A DNA stretch of 64,000 nucleotides from Thermotoga maritima MSB8 (GTDB lineage: Bacteria; Thermotogota; Thermotogae; Thermotogales; Thermotogaceae). Within the stretch, counting starts at the first letter, position 1. Every line of letters begins with the position of its first letter. The stretch spans positions 1,750,465 through 1,814,464 of the forward strand of contig NC_000853.1 in the NCBI RefSeq assembly GCF_000008545.1. The letters run 5' to 3'. Below the pieces are notes generated by a model. The model was not told the DNA's origin. It saw only the letters and a program-made list of their open reading frames with translations, and did not search any database. Made by a program: the position numbers and the translations under genes. Positions 55,854-64,000 of this stretch are shown here, in pieces.

Positions 55854-56466
55854 TAAGTGGTTGGGGTTCTGTCACAGTTTCATGGTTATCAAAAGAATGA
55901 GGAAAATTACTCAAAAGTCTCTCCAGGAGTGTTTCAACAGATATCACACCGGTCACGTTTCCCTCGTCGTCCGTGATCACCTTGCTCACGGAAAACAAAA
56001 GCTCTTTTGTTTTGAACTCCCTGTAGGGAATCCCACCGGTGGGTTTAGGTCGGGATTCGAGGGCGGCTCTGTACCAGGGTCTTACTCTTGGATCGTATCC
56101 TTCTGCGGGTTCGTAATCGTTGATCAGAAGAAGTCCATTCTCGTATCCCGAGTACAGATAGTATATATCTCTGTCTGCCTCCTGGAAAATTCTGTAGATT
56201 TCCAACACTTTTCGTCTTTCCTCATCGGTCAGATAAGGTGCATATCGTACTTCAGGAATGCGGCTCAAAACATCAACAACATAGAATTTTCTGAAATATC
56301 CGTTTATGAAGGACGTCACAGTATTGTTCACGTTTCTTATGAAATCACGGGCAGTTTTTATTCCGGAAAAGTAAAGCTGAAAGATACTCAGAACACATAT
56401 CACAACAAATGCAACGATAAGAGCTATTGTTATCTTCCAGAAAAGTTCTTTTTTAAGAGAACTCAT
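55853..56466 (-). pseudogene. N-terminal Cache sensor fragment of the disrupted GGDEF gene
   Basis: The fragment starts at ATG 56466 (SSLKKELFWKITIALIVAF) with one membrane helix (about 9-31) and continues as an extracytoplasmic Cache-type sensor (PYLTDEERRKVLEIYRIFQE, YDPRVRPWYRAALESRP, FSVSKVITDDEGNVTGVISV). It reads into the IS at 55852. The second half of the Cache domain, the second membrane helix and the first half of GGDEF are absent from both flanks, so the insertion came with, or followed, a deletion. Original role: membrane sensor making cyclic di-GMP. Confidence 0.82.
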
Positions 56467-56502
56467 CTTTTCCCCCACTATCTTCTTTGGATTTTCCAAC
56501 AC

Positions 56503-56531
56503 ATTATATTATACATAAAGGGGCCTTTCAG
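56503..56531 (-). promoter_or_regulatory. Candidate promoter of the Cache-GGDEF gene
   Basis: Minus-strand CTGAAA (56531-56526), a 17-nt spacer and TATAAT (56508-56503), 37 nt before the ATG. The -35 lies inside the aglA terminator. Confidence 0.4.
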
Positions 56532-56538
56532 GCCCCTT
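56517..56538 (-). terminator. Terminator of aglA
   Basis: A 9-bp stem AAAGGGGCC/GGCCCCTTT with loop TGAA, 11 nt after the aglA stop; only a short T-run (TTTATG) follows. Confidence 0.65.
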
Positions 56539-56548
56539 TCAGATCCTT

Positions 56549-58072
<1,524 letters not shown>

Positions 58073-58086
58073 TTAAAAAATTAAAA

Positions 58087-58105
58087 GGCTGGCCGGAAGC
58101 CAGCC
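58087..58105 (-). terminator. Terminator after the cyclomaltodextrinase gene
   Basis: A 7-bp stem GGCTGGC/GCCAGCC with a 5-nt loop, followed on the minus strand by TTTTAATTTTTT. It separates the mal operon from aglA. Confidence 0.88.
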
Positions 58106-58125
58106 GGAATCTTCAATGAATTTTT

Positions 58126-59547
58126 TCAAACTCTCTTGTACAATCTGTACTTACCCACTCTCAGATCCTCGGGCTTGAGAATTCTGAAAGATCTCGCTAG
58201 AAGGGGAAGCTTCACAACCCCGCCGTCAACGTGGAATCTTTCTCCGCTGAACACATCGACAAGGGGAGTGGTGTTCATAATTTTCCCGTCGGGAATGGAG
58301 AGAACCAGCACCTTCTCTTCTCCTGGGTTCACCACCACGATGGTGTTTTGAAGAGGATGAGGAGCCTTTCTGAGAAACGCGAGAGGTGAGTCGTTCAGCA
58401 AGACAAACTCTCCAAAGCGCAAACCTGGATCCGTCCTTCTCAGTCTGATCATCTTCTTGTAGAACTCGAACAGATCAACATCCCATTTCTCTCTGTTCCA
58501 TTCCATGGTGGCACGACACTCTGGATCTTCTCCACCTGTGAGACCTATCTCTGTTCCATAGTAAACGAGCGGAACACCGGGATAAGTGAACTGAAGAACT
58601 ACAGCGAGTTTTCTCAGGTCTCTGTCGGGAACCATTGTGGCGAGTCTCGGGGTGTCGTGACTGTCAAGCATGTTCCAGCAACCGAATATGTTCTTCGTCT
58701 CCCTGTAAGCTCTTTCCAGGTGAAAACCTATGGAATCCGTCTCGCCGTTCACATAACTAAGCACAAGGTTTCTGAAGTTGTAATTCATCAGACCATCAAC
58801 CATATCCCATCCTGCCGGGTAAGTCCATATCTCACTCACGAGGTACTTTTCCGCTGAGAACTCTTTCACTTTCATGTTGATCCACAGGTTGACGGTAGGT
58901 CCAAGATCGTGGCCACAATCCAGCCTCCAACCGTCTATCCCCAGTTTCAGGTAGTGCTCGACAACTTTCAAAATGTATTCCTTCACTTCTTCGACTTCCA
59001 CGTTCAGCTCGGGAAGGCTTCCAACGTCGAACCACGATCTGTGCCTATCTTTGTAAAGGAAAAATCTGTTCACGTACTCTGGATCGTTTTTCTTCGCTTT
59101 TTTGAACCACGGATGCTGACTCCCAACGTGGTTGAACACACCATCGAGAATGAGTTTCATACTCCTCTCATGGAGAACCCTCAAAAGGTGCAGAAAAGCC
59201 CTCTTTCCGCCGAACTGTGGATCCACCCTGAAGTAATCGATCGTGTCGTACTTGTGATTGGTATCGGACAAAAAGATAGGAGTGAGGTACAGAACGTTGA
59301 TTCCAAGTTCTTCAAAATAATCGACCTTCTCGGCTATTCCCCACAGATCTCCTCCGTAGAAGATCTTCACGTGCTGAGCACCGGGAAGTTTGCGGGGAGG
59401 AACTCCCCATTTCTCTATGACTCCTCCCCGCTTCAGGTACAGATCCTTTTTGTCTTCCACCGTTTTTCCCTTTCCGATGAAAAATCTATCTGGAAAGATC
59501 TGATACACGACACTGTCGTAAACCCAAGACGGCATCGGGTACATCAT
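58126..59547 (-). CDS. Cyclomaltodextrinase/neopullulanase-type GH13 enzyme
   Basis: Cytoplasmic alpha-amylase-family enzyme that opens cyclodextrins and maltodextrins taken up by the Mal transporter. The 473 residues show the GH13 regions: [15 protein letters not shown] (I), [12 protein letters not shown] with the nucleophile Asp (II), SEIWTYPAG with the acid/base Glu (III) and [13 protein letters not shown] (IV). It starts directly with the barrel ([17 protein letters not shown]) and so lacks the N-terminal domain that makes many neopullulanases dimeric. There is no signal peptide. The start overlaps malG by 4 nt. Confidence 0.93.
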
Positions 59548-62045
59548 CCTTTCACCGATCCTTTCGTGAGTCCACCCACTATGTACTTCTGGAGGGACAG
59601 GAAGAGTATCACCATCGGTGTCATACCGAGGAGAGCGGCAGCCGTGAAAAGGCCCCACTCTGTTTCATAAGCACCCGTTGAGAACGTCCAGAGGCCGAGA
59701 GCGTAAGTGTAGTTTTTCACGTCCTGAAGAATGATCCTTGCAAGGACGAACTCGTTGAACGTCCCGATGAAGGTGAGTATCACTATGACCGTGAGGATCG
59801 GAAGAGCGAGTGGAACGACTATCTTGTAGAAGGTCTGGAATCTGGTTGCACCGTCGATCATAGCGGCCTCTTCGAGAGACGAAGGAATGGTGTCGTAGAA
59901 TCCCTTTATGAGGTACATGTTGTAAGCTATGTTACCGAGATAAGCGAATATCAAGCCTCCGAGAGAATCCAGTCCCAAGAATGGAAGGAACTGACCGATG
60001 AGCTTCAAAAGACCGTATATTGCAACCATGTACATGATGGCTGGGAACATCTGAATGAGAAGAAGAGCCATGATTCCGTACTGCCTTCCCCAGAATCTCA
60101 TTCTGCTGAACGGATAGGCCGCCAGGGCACAAACAGCCGTGGTGATGAGTGAAACAAGGCCTGCAACGATCACCGAGTTCATGACCCATCTGAGGAAGTA
60201 ATGCTTTGTCTTCTGCTCCCATATCTGTGCGAGCCTGTAGAGATCTCCATCGATCTTTTTGAGATCGGACTTCAATTCCTTCAAAGGAATGGTGTCCATC
60301 AGAGTTCCTGCCTTTCTCGAAGCCACTGCTGTGTTCGTGAGAACTTCTTGAACGAAGTTCATCTTCACAAGGTCGTACAGCATTTCAAGGTGCTCAGAGG
60401 AAACGTAAAGTCCTTTGAAGGAAAGATCGAGAAGATTCGAATAACTTCCCTTGAAGTCATCGAGGATATTCTGAGCTTTTTCAACGATTTCCACAGCGTT
60501 TTTGTAACCCGTTTCTATCCTTCTGTTCAGATCTCTGTAGTCTTCTATCCAGGAGAGCTTCGCTGCCAGTTTTCTTATCTTTCCGATGAAATCGTCTCCT
60601 CCGTATTCCGACACATAGCTACTCACAAAGTTCTTGAGAGTCTTGTATATCGAAAGAAGCTTTATCTGCGCGGCGTTGTTGAAAGATTTCATGCTTTCAA
60701 GAGAATCGATTCTGCTCTGGATCTGATGGTTGAAGATCTTGAGATCCAGATACATCTTCGCCGAAGAAATTTCTTTCTCTTTCTCAGAGAGGGAGGATCT
60801 CACATTGTTCAAGCTTTTCTCTAGGCCATCGAGTTTTGCTGTTAGTACCATGATTTCGTTTTCTATATCTTTCAAATCCTTTATCTTCTGAACGAAATCG
60901 TCGATTCCGTCGCTCACTTTCTCTACAATTCCTTCAATAATAGGAACCGTCTCTTCAAAGGATTGAACAAAGCTTCCATAGAGGGCTTTTTTGGAAATGT
61001 CACCATCTTCGCTTACCACATTGTTTATCTCTTCTAAAGAACTCTTCATGGCAAATATCTTTTCTGAGAGATCCGAAAGATCAGAAAAAGCAGAGATCTT
61101 GTCGTAGAGAGTGTTGAGTTCAGACAGAAGTTTTTCGAGTGAAGATTTCAATCTTGAGTCTTCATAAGGGAAAGCAGTTTCCACTTTACTGTTTCTGACA
61201 CTGTGCACCATTTCCTTGAGTTTGACGAGAACTTCGCTCACGGAATCGATATCAGGCTTCAAAACCTCGAGTACTTTTTGTTTTTCCAAGATTTCTTTTT
61301 CAAGGGTTTCCTTCTGCTTCTCAAGGACGGCTATTTCTCTCTGAAGGATTTCAATTTCACCTTCGAGTTTTTCAATTTCTTTCATGAGCGTTCCTACTTC
61401 TTTCTCATAAACCAGTCCAAGTTCAGAAAGGGCATCGTTCAGAGTGTCCTGATTCTCAACGCTGTAACCCACTACTTTCTCGATCACGTCCTTCAAAGCC
61501 TGAAATTCAGCACTTCTAAAGTTTTTCCCTTTCAATTTTTCATAGAGTGCAACAGCGATCCTCTGTGAATCGGGCAATGGGGTTTTATCCATCTGCTCCT
61601 GAGTCAATTTCTTTGCCTCTTCCAGAACATCTTTTGTGTAAGACAACACATCGGAGAACCTCTGGGAAAGCGTCTCTTCTATTTTCGAATTTCTCGCGTT
61701 GACGTCCTCCAAAAGCTTCTTCGTTTCAGCGAGGTAATTTTCAAATCTTCTGATTCGATCTTCGATGAGACGGTCTGCTTTCTCTCTGGAAACGTTATCA
61801 AAAGGTTCAACCCTGGAAACAAGGCTCTGCATCTCCTGTATGAGAACGGGAAGGTTTTTCTCAGGTGCCACCAGATCTTTGTAGTGCTGAAGGGTGAGAC
61901 GAGACGAGAAGAGTTTCGGGGAGAAAGCCGCCTCATCCCTCCTAAAAGAGGTAGAAACAACCCAAACGATGGGGAAGAGAACCACAACAACAAGAAGTGT
62001 TAGAAGAACATGCGTGAGCCATCTATTCTTTTTTCTCACCATCAT
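59544..62045 (-). CDS. malG: Maltose/maltodextrin ABC permease MalG with giant coiled-coil insert
   Basis: An 833-residue permease, nearly three times the usual 280-300. Residues 11-33 are the first membrane helix ([20 protein letters not shown]). About residues 55-605 form a charged helical insert with long heptad-like runs ([20 protein letters not shown]). From about 615 the normal MalG resumes ([20 protein letters not shown]) with the EAA loop [20 protein letters not shown]. The insert sits in the first extracytoplasmic loop, where MalG meets the binding protein. The frame is open throughout, so this is not an artefact of fused frames. It overlaps malF by 4 nt. Confidence 0.92.
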
Positions 62046-63773
62046 TCACTCACCTCTTCAAACGCACCAGAGAGTTTGAAGTTCACAAAGCTGATTCCTC
62101 CAACGAGGAAGAATATGATGATGGATATGGCACTGGCAAAACCGAAGTCCTGTCCTCTTCCTCCTTCGAACGCGAGTTTGTAAACGTAGGAGACCAAAAT
62201 GTCCGTGTGTCCAACAGGAGTTGTGGTTCCAGCCATTGCGGGACCTCCACCGGTGAGCAGATATATGTTCACAAAGTTGTTGAAGTTGAAAGCGAAACTT
62301 CCGACCAACAGAGGAGCCACAGTGGTCATCAGAAGCGGAAACGTGATAGTCCAGAACCTTCTCCACCTTCCAGCTCCATCGATCGCAGCGGCTTCGTAGA
62401 GCTCCTCTGGAATGCTCTGCAAAGCTCCGAGTGAGACGGCCATCATGTACGGAAATCCCAGCCACGTGTTGACGGTGAGAACTGCGACCTTCGCCCAGAA
62501 CGGATCGTTGAACCACTTCACCGGATCCAATCCCAAGAACGGAAGAACAAATCGGTTGAGAATTCCATAAGTCTCGTTGAACATCCCGTTTCTCCAGACG
62601 AGAACGGAAATGAAAGCTGGCACAGCCCATGGAATAATGAGTAACGTCCTGTACACGTTCTTTCCCTTCAGTGTTTTATCGTTCAGAACAAGAGCGAGGG
62701 AAAGACCTATCGCGAACGTTAAAAGAACGCTGAGGGCTGCCCAGGTGAACGTCCAGGTGAAAACCTTGAAAAAAGGACCAGCGATCTTCGGATCGGTGAA
62801 TATCCTGGAGAAGTTCTTGAAACCAATGTATTCCATGTATCCAATCACGAAAAATTCTCTTCCATTTTCGTCGTAATCGTAGAAAGCACCTTCCCTTTCA
62901 ACGAGATGCCTTCCAGTGAGATTGTTTTTCACCACAAGTTTCGTTGTTATCCTTCCGTTTTCGAGGGATTCTTCGAAAGACAGAGAATAAAGCCTCTTCA
63001 CTGGATAAAAGTTCCACTCACCGTTTTCACCTATTCTGAACATGTAACTCTGATCCTCGAGCCAAAACTCTGCCCTGTTGAGATACTTCTGAACCACATT
63101 TACCTTGAAGAAAGGTTCGTACCTCTTCAGGGAAACCTCTTCAGGTGAGTAAAGCGGTTTGTAAATTTTACCGTCTGAATAGACGGCGTTCACCTCTTTT
63201 ATGGAAGCGGGCCAGGGGACTATCTCATAAACCTTCCCATTCACTTCGGCGGTTCCATCCTTCACGGGAAAGAGAGTTGACTCTCTCAAAAGGACCTCTT
63301 TCCCACTCCTCTTTGTGACAACGGGGCGTCCGCAATGTAGATGTTCCCATCTTTCTCGAAGAGAACAACAAAATCCTCGGTAGGATTCAAACCGTTGAAC
63401 ACGGAGAAAACCATGTATTCAACAGGTTCAGCGCTCTCTGGAACATAAGTGTAATTCGGGTCGAAAAGAATTCTCTCGATGGCCTCTTGTTTCGTCATGA
63501 GGTGTCCTGTTCCATAATTGGTGAACGCAACTTTCACCGTGAAGTATATGGGATAGAGAACGAGCACAAAAAGTAATATCAAAGCGGGAATGGTGTATCT
63601 GTAAGGATAAGCTTCGGGTTGAAGATGAAGTAATCTATGAGTACGAGAAGCGTGAGAAGAACGATTCCAAGTTCATAATAAGAATTTTGAAGCAGGAAAA
63701 TTCCTGCCCAGACCATTCCTGCGTTGAATACGGCAAGAAACAATATCAGAAAGATTTTGAGAAGCCCTTTCAC
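62042..63773 (-). pseudogene. malF: Maltose ABC permease MalF, read in three frames (two single-base deletions)
   Basis: Three consecutive frames make one MalF. Frame 1 (63773-63579) has two membrane helices and ends ...FIFNPKLILT. Frame 2 (63582-63286 and just before it) has AYPYRYTIPALILLFVLVLY and the start of the P2 loop. Frame 3 (63289-62042) has the rest of P2, the permease helices and the EAA loop EELYEAAAIDGAGRWRRFW. Restoring one A in CCCGAAGC (63605-63615) and one C in GCCCCGTTG (63324-63333) would give a continuous chain of about 577 residues. The mutations may be real or sequence errors at short homopolymers. Start GTG 63773 behind GGAGG. Confidence 0.88.
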
Positions 63774-63805
63774 AGCGATCAGACCTCCCTCCCTGAATTT
63801 TTAAA

Positions 63806-63827
63806 AGAGGGGGAAAAGTCCCCCTCT
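63806..63827 (-). terminator. Attenuating terminator between malE and malF
   Basis: An 8-bp stem AGAGGGGG/CCCCCTCT with a 6-nt loop, T-rich after it (TTTTAAAAATT). It lies 26 nt after malE and probably lets the binding protein be made in excess over the permease. Confidence 0.85.
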
Positions 63828-63853
63828 TCTTTGACTAATGATAGCACTTCGAA

Positions 63854-64000
63854 TTATTTTTCTATCTGTGCCTTGATTTTTTCCACAGCCTCTTTGAGAG
63901 CATCTTCGACACTGGCCTGTCCGTTGATAATGATGCTGAGAGCGTCTCCCATGGCAGACCAGACAGGAGCCATTTCCGGCACGTTTGGCATCGGTGTTCC
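63854..64000 (-). CDS. malE: Maltose/maltodextrin-binding protein, C-terminal end (rest outside window)
   Basis: The last 48 residues of a solute-binding protein: MPNVPEMAPVWSAMGDALSI, then IINGQASVEDALKEAVEKIK and IEK before the stop. This is the typical C-terminus of MalE-type periplasmic binding proteins, and the position before malF and malG fits. The 5' part continues beyond base 64000. Confidence 0.85.
   Translation of the reverse strand, partial: GTPMPNVPEMAPVWSAMGDALSIIINGQASVEDALKEAVEKIKAQIEK

Overview
The window looks like the chromosome of a hyperthermophilic Thermotoga, most likely T. maritima or a very close relative. The gene order (nusA-rimP, argGHCJBD, a large cas block, valS, guaA, ogg, rib operon, aglA-cyclomaltodextrinase-malGF) matches what I remember of that genus. 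Genes are densely packed with 1-26 nt overlaps, many starts are GTG or TTG behind strong GGAGG sites, and proteins are rich in Lys, Glu, Arg and Val. Species assignment is inference; no search was run.

Layout. 1-5.4 kb: end of a TPR-like gene, apgM and comEC (+), convergent with rimP-nusA-fur (-), tRNA-Ser(GGA) and a 30-residue membrane peptide gene. 5.5-12.2 kb: arginine operon argGHCJBD, in which argH carries a single-base frameshift. 12.2-15.5 kb: zinc-ribbon mini-protein, EamA transporter, tRNA-Glu(UUC), a diguanylate cyclase and two small unknown genes. 15.5-29.3 kb: one long leftward cas block, cas8b-cas7-cas5-cas3-cas4-cas1-cas2 (type I-B) running into cmr1-cmr2-cmr3-cmr4-cmr5-cmr6 (type III-B). 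29.3-30.5 kb: a CRISPR array of 14 repeat units with the leader on the right. 30.5-32.5 kb: a gene remnant, then a J-domain/cysteine-rich protein, a membrane protein and a DUF5685-like protein. 32.5-40.8 kb: leftward cas6, a frameshifted CARF-HEPN effector, csm1-csm5 (type III-A) and an unrecognised 195-residue protein.

40.8-49.6 kb: a ferredoxin-like/NifX-like operon preceded by a Cys/Trp-rich 12-residue leader peptide and a Shine-Dalgarno-masking hairpin; valS; a split chromate transporter; guaA; ogg; and an HflK/HflC pair. 49.6-53.9 kb: ribD-ribE-ribBA-ribH and a glycosyltransferase-like gene behind an FMN riboswitch with a terminator. 53.9-56.5 kb: a Cache-GGDEF gene destroyed by an IS200/IS605 element (tnpA, tnpB) whose ends can be read as TTAC/TCAA. 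56.5-64 kb: maltose and alpha-glucoside use, with aglA (GH4), cyclomaltodextrinase, a giant MalG with a coiled-coil insert of about 550 residues, malF in three frames, and the end of malE.

How the genes work together. Types I-B, III-B and III-A can share one adaptation module (cas1/2/4) and one processing nuclease (cas6). Both Cas10 proteins keep an HD motif and a GGDD cyclase motif, so both should make cyclic oligoadenylate, but the only CARF effector here is frameshifted. The best candidates for undescribed biology are the leader peptide/hairpin before the ferredoxin operon, the MalG coiled-coil insertion, the double-sensor CARF-HEPN-Rossmann architecture, and the 195-residue protein at the end of the csm operon.
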